Part shown: positions 34,002 through 45,200 of the stretch, piece by piece
Layout of the letters: every line of letters starts with the position of its first letter
How positions within the stretch are numbered: the stretch's first letter is position 1
Assembly: GCA_035650355.1 (NCBI GenBank)
Contig: DASRHT010000125.1
Span: 100,171-164,170, forward strand
Length of the DNA stretch: 64,000 nt
Direction: 5' to 3'
From: DASRHT01 sp035650355
Lineage (GTDB): Bacteria > Chloroflexota > Ktedonobacteria > Ktedonobacterales > Ktedonobacteraceae
Notes under the pieces: model-generated
Seen by the model: the letters and a program-made list of their open reading frames with translations, nothing else
Databases searched by the model: none
What the model was told of the DNA's origin: nothing
Position numbers and translations under genes: made by a program

Positions 34002-35165
34002 TTAAAAGGTACGAGAAGCAATCAGCAGACGATGCATCGGCGTATCCAGGACGCAGAGCCGTTGCAGGCCTGCCTGCTCAAACCAGCGATCATAATCTCC
34101 TAATGAGTAGGCATCGCCTCCACCCGTCGCCAGCATAGAAGCGGCGAAGAGCAGCGCGAAACGATCCTGCGAGGAATGAACGCTGCGTTCGTTATCCAGA
34201 ATATGATCGACGATGCAGATGAGCCCATCGGGAGCCAGAGACCGGGAAGCAATGCTCAGCAGGCGCTGCGCCGATTCATTGTGCTGCAAATGAAAGATGT
34301 TCGCGAACAGCATAAGATCATAATTGTTGCCCCAATCATCCTGCCAGAAATCGCTCACACGGCAGGTAAAACGGCTATCAACATTGAGCTGAATGCTCTG
34401 AGCGCGAGCAAGAGGTGCAATGCGCTCGCAGTCCAGGCCCACGGCAGTCCAGTGGCGGAAGTGCTGGAGGAGGAGCTGACTATACAGTCCAGTTCCACAG
34501 CCGACATCCAGCACAGAAGCAGCTCTGCGTGTGTCCCATTCCAGCGTTTGCAAGCCTCGACAAAGCTCATTGATACAGGGCGGAGCCCAGAAATTGATCC
34601 CGCTCACCAGATATTCATAGTCCGAATCCGAGATTTGATTCTGGCGATAGTGCCCCGACTGATCGACAGAGCCGGTCCGAACCGCCGTCGCAAAATTGTG
34701 CCAGGCATCCCAGGCGAGACGCCGGTCATACATGATCTTGCCGGCCAGGCTATACATCTCTCCCGGCAAAAGGCAATGTTGCAGTTCTTGTGGCAATCTG
34801 TATAGTTGGCTGTCATCGGGACCTTGCCGGCGCCCGATCAAACCAAGCGCATACAGGGCATCAAGCAGAATACGCATACCACGAATATCGCACTGGAGCG
34901 TATGGGCCAGGGAGACAGCATCGCCTGGTCCCTTTGCCAACTCGGCAAAGACGGAAAGATCATAGGCGGCTTCAATGATCCCTGGAACCCACAACGCAAT
35001 CAGGTGCTCGTATACCTTATGCGCGGCTTTTACCGTCCTGTCGTCAAAAGACGCGGTCGCTAACAGCGACTGATCGACAACAGAGGGAATGGTGTGCGGA
35101 TTCTGCCCGGTCTTCGTGTGAACTACCTGGACGGGAACGCTTGAACCGATCAATTCTGAAGACAT
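34002..35165 (-). CDS. SAM-dependent methyltransferase with N-terminal helical domain
   Basis: This 387-residue protein has a helical/winged-helix N-terminal half, as in dimeric natural-product O-methyltransferases of the Methyltransf_2 type. Then comes SAM motif I (VLDVGCGTGLYS), an acidic VGLDCERIAP strand end and LMLFANIFHLQHN. The target may be a hydroxyl or an enol oxygen, but the sequence does not identify it. Because the ACP-AMT and KS-AT genes flank it, it may act on the PKS-derived unit. It could alternatively methylate the hydroxymalonyl unit of the third operon (an FkbG role), but it is 19 kb away. The start at 35165 was chosen over 35225 because GGAAAGGA lies about 12 bases upstream. 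Confidence 0.85.
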   Translation of the reverse strand: MSSELIGSSVPVQVVHTKTGQNPHTIPSVVDQSLLATASFDDRTVKAAHKVYEHLIALWVPGIIEAAYDLSVFAELAKGPGDAVSLAHTLQCDIRGMRILLDALYALGLIGRRQGPDDSQLYRLPQELQHCLLPGEMYSLAGKIMYDRRLAWDAWHNFATAVRTGSVDQSGHYRQNQISDSDYEYLVSGINFWAPPCINELCRGLQTLEWDTRRAASVLDVGCGTGLYSQLLLQHFRHWTAVGLDCERIAPLARAQSIQLNVDSRFTCRVSDFWQDDWGNNYDLMLFANIFHLQHNESAQRLLSIASRSLAPDGLICIVDHILDNERSVHSSQDRFALLFAASMLATGGGDAYSLGDYDRWFEQAGLQRLCVLDTPMHRLLIASRTF

Positions 35166-35282
35166 AAGATGTTGCTTTCCTTTCCGATTTTCAGATCTGT
35201 GACAGCGAGCACGGAAACTCCCCAACTCGCGTCACAAACAAGGTGAGTATCGTTATCTCACGCTTTGCGGCAGCACCCAATG

Positions 35283-36272
35283 TTATGGATAGCTGCGCAA
35301 TATACGCTGAGTACTTCCTAAAGCGCCGGTGAGGGATATCTCGTGTTCTTGCAGCCATTCGTCATTGTAGATGGTGGTCGCGTAATTATTGCCGGTGTCC
35401 GGGCAGATACATACCACGTCGCGCGCCCCACCATACTCGGCGAGGTAGCGCGCACAAGCCGCCAGCACCGCACCACTGGAACCGCCGACCTTGATTGCGG
35501 TAGTTTCGTGTAACAGACGGCAAAAGGCAAAAGCTTCCTCATCGCGTACAATACAGTAGCTATCGTAGCTATCCAGGGTAATAAAGTTTGAAGGGCAAGA
35601 AGCGCCGATACCAGTGAGTTTTCGGGATGCGGGAGGTAAGCCAAAGATGACCGAGCCATGAGCATCGACCGCGATGACGCGGGTTCGAGGGCTTACCTCA
35701 CGCAGATAGCGTGCAATACCAGCCAGGGTGCCACCGGTCGAAACAGCGATAAAGATCGCATCGATGCGTTGCTGCATCTGACGATAGATCTCGGGCGCTG
35801 TCCATTGATAGTGGATTGTCGGGTTTGCCTGATTCCCATACTGGTTTGTCCAGACATAGTGCGGCGAGCGTTCTAAGAGTTCTCGGACACGCTCCAGGCG
35901 GGCAAGGAGATAGCTGCCGGTGTCGTCGCTGTGCCGCACCATCTCAATTTGCGCTCCCAGGACCTCCATTTTGGCAATATTTTCTGGAGTCGTCTTGGGA
36001 TCAATCACCGCTGTAAACTGATAGCCGCGTTCTCTGGCGATCATGCTGATGGCGATGCCTAAATTGCCCGACGTCGATTCTACGATGGTGGACCCTTCTC
36101 GCAGCAGCCCGCGCTGCTCCAGATCATTCACCAGGGCCAAAGCTGTGCGCATCTTGATAGATTCTCCAGGGTTAGCCCCCTCCAATTTGAGATGAACTCT
36201 GTGTACCCGATCATTGATGATAAGCTCCACCGGGACCATTGGTGTATTGCCAACACGCTCTAGCGTGATCAT
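35283..36272 (-). CDS. Cysteine synthase-like PLP enzyme (SbnA-like, diaminopropionate route)
   Basis: This 329-residue fold-type II PLP enzyme has the PLP lysine Lys40 in ESIKMRT, ESTSGNLGIA (phosphate and substrate loop) and VSTGGTLAGIARYL. It belongs to the cysteine synthase group; SbnA makes N-(2-amino-2-carboxyethyl)-glutamate from O-phosphoserine and glutamate, a step to 2,3-diaminopropionate. The closest guess here is supply of a diamino acid to the NRPS at 27765-31268, but no SbnB-type (ornithine-cyclodeaminase family) partner is visible in the window. Its ATG overlaps the stop of the KS-AT gene (ATGA), so the two are coupled. Ordinary cysteine or cystathionine-beta-synthase activity is not excluded. 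Confidence 0.83.
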   Translation of the reverse strand: MITLERVGNTPMVPVELIINDRVHRVHLKLEGANPGESIKMRTALALVNDLEQRGLLREGSTIVESTSGNLGIAISMIARERGYQFTAVIDPKTTPENIAKMEVLGAQIEMVRHSDDTGSYLLARLERVRELLERSPHYVWTNQYGNQANPTIHYQWTAPEIYRQMQQRIDAIFIAVSTGGTLAGIARYLREVSPRTRVIAVDAHGSVIFGLPPASRKLTGIGASCPSNFITLDSYDSYCIVRDEEAFAFCRLLHETTAIKVGGSSGAVLAACARYLAEYGGARDVVCICPDTGNNYATTIYNDEWLQEHEISLTGALGSTQRILRSYP

Positions 36273-39184
36273 CTTCTTCCGTTCCTTTCGGCATATGCGC
36301 CCTCACGCTCGTCCAGCAGGGCAATCTGCCGTTCAATAAGCTGGAGCTGTTGCGCGAAGATCTCTACCATGCTGCCTCCATCGCCGCCATTCGCCATTGG
36401 TCGAGAGCTGTGTCTATGACCATTGCCGTTTGCGTTCGTCTTCAAGGCTGCCTGCTCCACTACAGGCAGGGGAGCCAGAGCGTGCGGCGTGGCGGTTGGC
36501 GTTTGCGCCGTTGCGGCCCTCTGTGGCGTGATCCAGTGCTTCTTGCGTTCAAAGGGATAGGTTGGCAAGGGAACCTTCCGCCATTCCCTCTCGACAAAAT
36601 ACGACCATTCGATCTCGCGGCCCTGTAACCAGCACTGACCAACGGCACGCAATAGCGTCGCCAGGTCCCCTTGACTGTCTTTAGCATGAGCTAACGACGA
36701 GATGACAAGATGGCCGCTGCTATAGGTGGGATGCTGTTTTACCAGTGAGCTCAGAGACGTGCCAGGACCAACCTCTATTACCAGCAGTTCAGGCCGGCCC
36801 AGCAATGTCTGCATGCCTTCCGCAAAGTTCACTGGCTGGCGCAGATGCCTGGCCCAGTACTGTGGATCGGTCGCATCTTCATCGGTGATCCAGGTCCCGG
36901 TGAGATTTGATAAAAAAGGCAGAGATGGCCTTTTGCGTGCTACCTGCCGTACTTGCTGCGTGAAAGTCGAGACGATTGGTTCCATCATCGCAGAGTGGAA
37001 CGCATGCGAGGTATGCAACAAACGCGTCATGATACCCTGCTCGTCCAGTTGTTTCGCGCAGCGCTCGATTACTTCGTGTGGCCCCGAGACCACGCAGCGC
37101 GTTGGCGTGTTGATGGCGGCCAGCGAAAGCTGCGGGTATGCTTTAATGCGAGCACGTATATCATTTGGTGGCAGCGGAACCGCCAGCATGCTCCCCGGCG
37201 GCATCGACTGAATCAGGCGGCCCCGCTCGATGATCAGGTGCAAGGCATCTTCGAGTGTGAATACGCCCGCCAGGCAGGCCGCAACATACTCGCCGACGCT
37301 GTGCCCCAATAGCGCCGCCGGCTTGATCCCCCAGGTCATCCATTGTTGGGCAAGGGCATACTCGATCATGAAAAGTGCTGGTTGCGCGAACTGTGTTTGC
37401 GTCAGGCGTGCCATCGCTTGCTCAGCATCTTGCGCTGCGGGATAGAGGATCGGACGGATATCGCATTTGAGCAAGGGAAGAGTGTATTCCGCACAACGGT
37501 CGAGTTGTGCGCGGAATACCGACTCGTGCTGATAGAGTTCCGCCGCCATATGAATGTGCTGGCTCCCCTGACCTGGGAAGAGGAAAGCAACATCGGGAAC
37601 GCTCATCATTGCCACCCCGCTCATCTTGCGCTGACCCTCGTCTGCTCTCAGCGCCCTGATGGCATCTTCCCGATCCTGGCATATCACGAAGCTGCGCTGT
37701 TCAAACTGTCTGCGTCCAAGCTGGAGCGTTGCTGTGACATCGGACATAGACGCAGCGCCATCTTGCTCCAGGTAAGCGGCCAGATTATGCTGCATCTGCT
37801 CCAGAGCCGTCGCCGTTTTCGCAGACAGAGGAAGCAGGTAGTAGGGCCTGCTCATCGCCTGGGGCGCTGCCTGGATGGGAGCCTCTTGCACAATGACATG
37901 GGCATTCGTCCCTCCAATGCCAAAGGAGCTTACGCCCGCCGTTCGCGGATGCCCTTTGCGCTCCCAATCTCGTAACTGATTATTGACAAAGAAGGGACTA
38001 TCGGCAAAGGCTATCTCAGGATTCGGCTCAACGAAATGGAGGCTAGGGGGGATCTGTCGATGCTGCAACGCAAGCACCACTTTTATTAGCCCCGCAATAC
38101 CCGCAGCAACGTCTGTATGGCCGATATTGCTTTTCACAGAGCCCAACGCACAATACTGACGCTGCTGCGTGGAGCGGCGAAAGGCTTGCGTCAGCGCCGT
38201 CACCTCGATAGGGTCGCCAAGCCGGGTAGCGGTTCCATGAGCTTCGATATAATCGATCATCTCAGGATTTACGCCGGCGACCTCCTGCGCCTCGACGATG
38301 ACCGCCGCCTGCCCGCTGACGCTGGGAGCGGTATAGCCAATTTTATCCGAGCCATCGTTATTCACCGCCGACCCTTTAATGACCGCGAGTACTCGATCAC
38401 CGTCGTTCAGTGCCTCCGCGAGGCGTTTGAGCAGCACAACGCCCGCTCCGCTCGACCGAATCGTTCCCTGTGCGTTTTTATCAAAGACGCGAGTATGGCC
38501 GTCAGAGGAGGTGATACCTCCCTCCTGATGCCGATAACCAGTACCATGAGGTACTTGAATGGCAACCCCACCGGCCAGCGCCATATCACACTCGTGATTG
38601 AGCAAGCTCTGTACCCCCAGGTGGACCGCAACCAGCGAGGTCGAGCAGGCCGTTCCAATGCTGATGCTCGGCCCCTTGAGGTTGAGCTTATAGGCAGTGC
38701 GGGTAGCCAGGTAGTCTTTTTCATTGCCAAGCCCGATGTTGAAATTTCCCTCTTGTTCCTGCAATGCACGATCACTGGCGATGTTATACAAAAGATACGT
38801 GTTCATGCCTGCGCCCGCAAAGACGCCTATGCGCGAGTCGCAGCGCAGCGTATCATAGCCAGCTTCCTCCAATGCCTCCCAGGCGCATTCCAGGAAAAAA
38901 CGCTGCTGAGGGTCCATCAGCGCGGCATCGTGAGGAGAGATATCGAAAAAGGCCGCGTCAAAAGCGTCAACCGCATCCAATACAGCTCCGGCTTTGACAT
39001 AGTCTGGGTGTTTCAATGTCGCCAGAGCGACCCCTGCTGCCAGAAGCTCCTGATCCGTAAAAAACGAGACAGCCTCCACTCCCTCCTTGAGGTTACGCCA
39101 GAACTCCTGAACATTGCGCGCTTGAGGGAATCGTCCACTCATACCAATAATAGCAATATCATTTAAACTCTGTTCTTGTTCCAT
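36269..39184 (-). CDS. PKS protein KS-AT, without its own ACP
   Basis: The 971-residue protein has a KS with Cys180 in TACSTSL, EAHGTAT and NIGH, and an AT with Ser629 in GHSVGEY and SHAFHS, pointing to malonyl-CoA. No KR, DH or ACP follows; the C-terminus carries a disordered stretch (TNANGNGHRH...) and a predicted helix (SMVEIFAQQLQLIERQIALL) that looks like a docking segment. The matching ACP is in the ACP-AMT protein at 31321-33441. The KS therefore takes the pentapeptide from the trimodular NRPS, adds C2, and the AMT aminates the beta-keto group. It begins 77 bases downstream of the NRPS stop and ends overlapping the SbnA-like gene. Confidence 0.93.
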   Translation of the reverse strand: MEQEQSLNDIAIIGMSGRFPQARNVQEFWRNLKEGVEAVSFFTDQELLAAGVALATLKHPDYVKAGAVLDAVDAFDAAFFDISPHDAALMDPQQRFFLECAWEALEEAGYDTLRCDSRIGVFAGAGMNTYLLYNIASDRALQEQEGNFNIGLGNEKDYLATRTAYKLNLKGPSISIGTACSTSLVAVHLGVQSLLNHECDMALAGGVAIQVPHGTGYRHQEGGITSSDGHTRVFDKNAQGTIRSSGAGVVLLKRLAEALNDGDRVLAVIKGSAVNNDGSDKIGYTAPSVSGQAAVIVEAQEVAGVNPEMIDYIEAHGTATRLGDPIEVTALTQAFRRSTQQRQYCALGSVKSNIGHTDVAAGIAGLIKVVLALQHRQIPPSLHFVEPNPEIAFADSPFFVNNQLRDWERKGHPRTAGVSSFGIGGTNAHVIVQEAPIQAAPQAMSRPYYLLPLSAKTATALEQMQHNLAAYLEQDGAASMSDVTATLQLGRRQFEQRSFVICQDREDAIRALRADEGQRKMSGVAMMSVPDVAFLFPGQGSQHIHMAAELYQHESVFRAQLDRCAEYTLPLLKCDIRPILYPAAQDAEQAMARLTQTQFAQPALFMIEYALAQQWMTWGIKPAALLGHSVGEYVAACLAGVFTLEDALHLIIERGRLIQSMPPGSMLAVPLPPNDIRARIKAYPQLSLAAINTPTRCVVSGPHEVIERCAKQLDEQGIMTRLLHTSHAFHSAMMEPIVSTFTQQVRQVARKRPSLPFLSNLTGTWITDEDATDPQYWARHLRQPVNFAEGMQTLLGRPELLVIEVGPGTSLSSLVKQHPTYSSGHLVISSLAHAKDSQGDLATLLRAVGQCWLQGREIEWSYFVEREWRKVPLPTYPFERKKHWITPQRAATAQTPTATPHALAPLPVVEQAALKTNANGNGHRHSSRPMANGGDGGSMVEIFAQQLQLIERQIALLDEREGAYAERNGRR

Positions 39185-39261
39185 TATCTATTCATTCCTG
39201 TATAGCCGTATTCGCCTCATGAAGAGGGAGCAGCGGCCCGTTGGCTCTAACGCTCAATATT

Positions 39262-42200
39262 CTATTGATTTTGCGACAATGCATGCCGCCGTTGGGCTGC
39301 TTGCTGGCGTGCCGCAGCTCGTCCTATAGCCTGTTTGAACTCCTGGGGTTCGTCCTGTTGTTGAGCTAAAAAGGCGGCTTGAGTGCTCACCGTCGTGTGC
39401 CGGAAAAGATCAACCAGTGCAATCTCACGCTCCAGTTTCTCGGAGAGACGATGTTGTAAGCGCGTCAAGAGCAGCGAGTGCCCTCCGAGATCAAAGAAAG
39501 CATCGTGTATACTGATCTTCTCCAGATGCAGTACTTCACACCAGACCGCAGCGATCTCGCGCTCTAGTTGAGCCGTTGGCGCGACAAACTCGCGCTCTGA
39601 CTGCATATCCTCCTGGCCTGGCAATGGCAGCCTGTGCAGATCAATTTTGGCGTTGGCGGTGATTGGCAGTTGCTCCATCTGCACCAGCACACCTGGTACC
39701 ATATATTCTGGCAGCACATCCCTGGTCCGCTCGCGCAGCTCGCTCATGCTGATCTGACTGCCAGCTTCCAACACCACATATCCCACCAGCCGCTTCTCCC
39801 CCGGCTCGTCTTCGCGCACGATGACGACACATTCATGGACTTCTTCCTGCTGTCTGAGCACCGCTTCGATCTCGCCCAGCTCGATACGGAAGCCGCGAAG
39901 CTTCACCTGCTGATCCAGGCGTCCCAGATACTCCAGTTGTCCATCCGCACGCCAGCAGACCTGATCCTTTGTGCGATACAAACGCGCCCCTGGCTCGGAC
40001 GTGCCGGACGCGATCAATCGGGTCCCTACGAAGGGATGCGGTACAAAGGATTCGGCGGTCTGTTCCGCGCGTCCTAGATAGCCCCGCGCGATCCCGCTGC
40101 CACCGACATAGAGTTCACCAGGAACCCCAGGCGGCACTAGTTCCCCATGCTCATCAAGGACATAGAGTTCAAGGTTGGCGATTGCGCTCCCAATAGGAGG
40201 CCGTCCCCCGTCGCTAGCGCAACGAGCCACGGAAGCACAGACTGTAGTCTCGGTAGGTCCATAGGCATTGAAGAATGAACGTCCCACACTCCAGCGGCTG
40301 ACAATTTCAGCCCCACAGGATTCACCCGCTACAATGATCTGCTGAAGACTGGGATAGTCACCTTCCGGCAAAGCCGCCAATACCGAAGGCGAGAGCGTTG
40401 CCGTATTGATACGCTGCTCGCGTAAGATGGCTTGCAGAGCGGGTCCAGGGATAAGCCGGACCTGTTCCGCCAGGACGAGCGTACCCCCTTGCCCCAGCGC
40501 CATGATGATCTCCCACACTGAGGCGTCAAAGCTGAGCGAGGCAAACTGCAAGACGCGTTTCCCTTTTTGCGAGCCAAAGGCGCGGATCTGCGCCTCCACC
40601 AGACTACAGACCCCCCGATGGGCCACCATTACCCCCTTCGGACGTCCCGATGAGCCGGAGGTATAGATCACATAAGCCAGTTGGTCGCCACATGTGGCGG
40701 GCAGCGGAACGTCTGATTGCCCCTCGTCAACGGCTAGATCATTGGTACGGCCATCGCTATCCAGGACAATCACCGGGATATCGTTGACCGGCACGCGCTC
40801 ACGCAGCGCTGCTTGCGTGAACAGCAGCGAAATCTGCGCATCGTGGCACATATAAGCCAGGCGCTCCTGCGGGTAGCTCACATCGAGCGGGACATACGCG
40901 CCGCCCGCACTGAGAATGCTCAGGATAGCGACGATCAGCTCTGGCGACCGTTCCAGGTAGACCCCGACCAGCACCTCTGGTCCCACGCCTGCTGCTCGCA
41001 ACTGCCTCGCAAGCTGCACCACTCGCTCCTGCAAACGTTGATAACTCCACACCTGCTCGCCAAAGTGCAGCGCCTCGGCCTCTGGCTGCTGCGACGCCTG
41101 CCGGGCAATCAGTTCGTGGATACCCTGATGCTCTGGCAAGGCAAGCAGCTCTCCGCATCCCTGCTGGCACAGCGCCTCTCGCTGTTCAGGCAGCAAAAGG
41201 GGAAGTCGCGCCACCGGCTGATCGGCATCGGCACAGGCCGCCTGGAGCAGCCCTAGCAGTGAGCTTTGCCAGCGTTCGATGGTCGCGCGGTCAAACAGAT
41301 CGCTGTTATAGTCCCATTGCATCAACAACTCACCTGTGGACAGCTCCACCACGTCAAGCATCAGATCTTGCTTGGCGGTCGTCGTCTCCGGGGACAGCCG
41401 CTGCACCTGCACAGAGCCCCAATTGTTCTGTTCGTTGCGCTGAGACCAGAAGCCGAAGCCAACCTGGAACAGCGAGTTATGGCTCAAGCTGCGTTGCGGG
41501 GCGAGCTCCTCGACCAGCCTCTCAAAAGGTACATCTTGATGAGCATTGGCTTGGAGCACAGTCTCGCGTACGCGTCCTAGCAGCTCACGGAAACTGGGCA
41601 TGCCGCGCACATCGATGCGCATCAGGACGGTATTAGCGCAGAAGCCGAGCAGCGATTCAAATTCCACCAGATGCCGATTCGCGCTCGCCGTACCCAGCAG
41701 AAGCTGCTTCTGACTGCTGAGCCGCGAGAGCAGCGCCCCAAAGGCCGCCATTAACAGCATAAAGGGTGTGTAGCCCTCGCGCCGACCTAGCTGCTGTAAA
41801 GCCGCAACCAGGCTGGCGGGCAGTTCTTCTTGCACCGCTGCCCCCCGAAACCTCTGAACAGGCGGGCGAGGTCGATCCGTCGGCAACTCAAGCACGGTGG
41901 GTACGCCGTGTAAAAGTTCCTGCCAATAACGCACCTGCGGCTCTACCACCGCCTCAGTAAGCCACTGTCGCTGCCACAGGGCATAATCTGCATACTGCAC
42001 AGCGGGCTCAGCCAGGAGCGAAGGCTCACCTTGCGCAAAAGTCTGATAGAGCGTTGCCAGTTCGCGCAAGAAGTGCTGTTGCGACCAGCCATCAAAGATC
42101 AGGTGATGGAAGGTGAGCAGCAAGACATGCTCTTGCGCTGCGAGCCGCAACAGTTGCGTACGCATAAGCGCGCCACCCACCAGATCAAAAGGACGCGAGC

Positions 42201-45200
42201 GCTCCGCACGCGCAAGCATGAGCATCTCGCTCTCACGTTCCGGCAGTTCTTCCAAAGAAGAAAGCGGGAGAACAAATGAGCGGAATGGATCGATCACCTG
42301 AAAGGGCTCACTACCTTCCTGGAGGATACGGGTGCGCAGGACTTCATGCCGACGCACCATTTCGCCCAGCGCGGACTCCAGCGCCCGATAGTGCAGTTCC
42401 CCGCGTAAACGCAAGGCCAGAGCGATATTATAGAACGGATTCTCAGGGTCCAACAGACAAAGGAACCATAGCCGCCGCTGCGCTAATGAGAGCGGCACGC
42501 GTTCTGGTCGCTCCTGGGGCGCCAGCGCCGGTATCTGGGTCGAGGTCCCCTGCTCTTGCTGCTGTTCCACGCACCGCGCCAGGTGAGCGATGGTAGGATG
42601 TTCCAGGAACGTCCGCAGCGAGACGTCACGCCCGAGATGATGCCGTATTCTGGCAATGATGCTCATCGCGAGGAGTGAATGTCCTCCGCACTCGAAGAAA
42701 TTGTCGTGAATATCTATCTGCTGGATATCGAGCGCCTCACACCAGATGTTCACCAGGATCTCTTCAACCGGCGTCCGGGCGTGGTGCAGCTTACGCTCCA
42801 GGAGCGGTCCCTCGTCGGGTGCAGGCAATGCTCGCCGATCTACTTTCCCATTGGGAGAAAGTGGAAACTCCTCCAGTGCGATCAGGCGATTTGGCACCAT
42901 ATACTCAGGTAGATGCGTGCGCAGCCAGTCACGCACCGGAGCCTCTTCCAGAGCGCTCCCTGGCCTCATCAGCACATACGCAATCAAGCGTTTATCCCCG
43001 GATGAGCTTTGATGTACAATCACGACCGCATCCTGTATCTGGGGATGCTTTTGCAGCGCCGTCTCGATCTCACCCAGTTCAATGCGGAAGCCGCGAACCT
43101 TCACCTGGAAATCTGTGCGTCCCAGAAATTCGAGCGTGCCATCGGCCACAAAACGCACAATATCTCCCGTTCGGTACAGACGAGCGCCAGGTTCGGACGC
43201 GGTAAACCGGGTCCCTACGAAGGGATGGGGGACATAACGCTCCGCCGTCAATTCGGGACGCCGCAGATACCCGCGCGATAGGCCGTCACCCCCGACATAG
43301 AGCTCTCCATAAACGCCTATCGGAACAGGCTGCATCTCTTCATCCAGTACATAGAGCTGCGTATTCGCAATGACACGCCCAATCGGAACCGAAGCTTTCA
43401 CCTCTTCCGGGCTGGTCATAGGATAACAACAGGTAAAGACGGTGTTCTCAGTGGGGCCATAGCCGTTCAGTAGCATAGAACCGTTGGCCTGCGCCAGGAA
43501 GCGTCTGACATGAGCGGTAGACAGAACATCGCCGCCTGCCATCACCTGACGCAGCGAAAGCAAGGCGTCCAGGTGATGATCAACCAACTGGTGAAACAGT
43601 CCTGCTGTGATCCAGGCTGCGGTTACAGCGTATTGCTGGAATAGATGCGCTAGTTCGCTCAGCGAGGGCGTGCCCGGATCTGCAATAACCAGGCGAGCAC
43701 CCACGAGCAGGCTGCACCACATTTCCAGCGTTGAGGCATCAAAGGCAATGGGATTATATTGTACAAAGACTTCATGTTCGTCAAGACGCGCATAGTTGTT
43801 GTTTTTGACCAGCCGCGCCACATTGCGGTGGGTAACGCTTACGCCCTTTGGCTTCCCTGTGGAACCCGACGTATAGAGCACATGAGCCAGATTGTCCGGG
43901 TGCGTGATATTTGGCAGCGTGCTCGCTGGTGGCGTCTCGCCTAGATCGATCAAGGTGTCGAGATACACAACTTGCATAGGCAGGAGAGAGAGCCGCTGCT
44001 CAAAAAGACGTTGCGCCAGTAGCAGTGCCATGCTAGAGTTCTCAAACATGATATTCAGGCGTTCTTCGGGATATTGCGGTTCAATAGGCACATAACAGCC
44101 TCCTGCTTTGAGAATTGCCAGCACCACGATGATCTGCTCCGCAGAACGCTCGAAGCATGTGCCAACCCTGACTTCCGGCCCTACGCCCAGCGCGCGCAGC
44201 TTGCACGCCAACGCAGTTGCATAACGATCCAGCACGCCATAGCTCATCTGAGCCTCGCCACACGTCAGTGCTATCGCATCAGGTTGCCGTCGAGCCTGCT
44301 CTTCAAAGAGTTCATGAATACAGCTCTCGCGCGGGTAGTCTGCATAGACCGCGCTCCACGCGCTAATCTGCTCAAGCTCCTCTTTGTGCAGCAAGGGAGT
44401 CTCCCAGATGACGGCTGATGGCTGTGCGATCACACTATCAAGCAACGTCTGGAAGTTCCGCACCATGCGCCCTATCGTTGCCCGCTCGAAGAGATCCGTA
44501 CTATATTCCAACTTGCAGCGTAGCTCCTGATCCGTCTCGAAAATCTCAAGCGCCAGATCAAACTTGGAAGTCGCGTTATGGTTCTCCAGCCTGGTTGCCT
44601 CGACGCTCCCCAGCCGTTCGGTCGCCGGGTCTGCGTTTTGCAAAGCCAGCACCACCTGGAAAAAGGGATGCATATTGGTGATGCGCTCGATGCCTGACTT
44701 CTGCACCAGATATTCAAATGGCACATCCTGGTGATCATAGGCATCAAGCGTCATGGCCTGGATGCGCTGGAGCAACTCGGTAAAGCCAGGGCGTCCCTCC
44801 AGATTGCAGCGCAGGACCAGCATATTCACAAAGAAGCCGATCATCGACTCCGTTTCCACATCACGGCGATTTGCCACCGGAGAGCCGATCAATACTTCGC
44901 GCTGACCGCAATAGCGCGAGAGCAAGACACTGAAGGCAGCAAGCAAGGTCGTAAAGAGCGTCACCCCTTCGCGTCGGCTGATTGCCTTGAGGGCTGCGTA
45001 CACCGTGGGCGGCAGGACAAAGCGATCTACAGCCCCGCGAAACGTCTGCCGCGCCGGTCGCGGATGATCTGTGGGCAAATTCAAAGCAGTCGGGGCGTCC
45101 CTGAGCTGATTGCGCCAATAGGCAAGCTGCTGCTCTATCCGTTGTTGCTGCAACCACTGACGCTGCCAGAGGGTATAATCCGCATACTGCAACGTCGGCG

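Noticed and set aside
34002..35165. FkbG-type methyltransferase completing a methoxymalonyl-ACP pathway
   Set aside because: It has an N-terminal helical dimerisation half unlike the compact FkbG group as far as I recall, and lies in a different operon about 19 kb away; kept only as an alternative.
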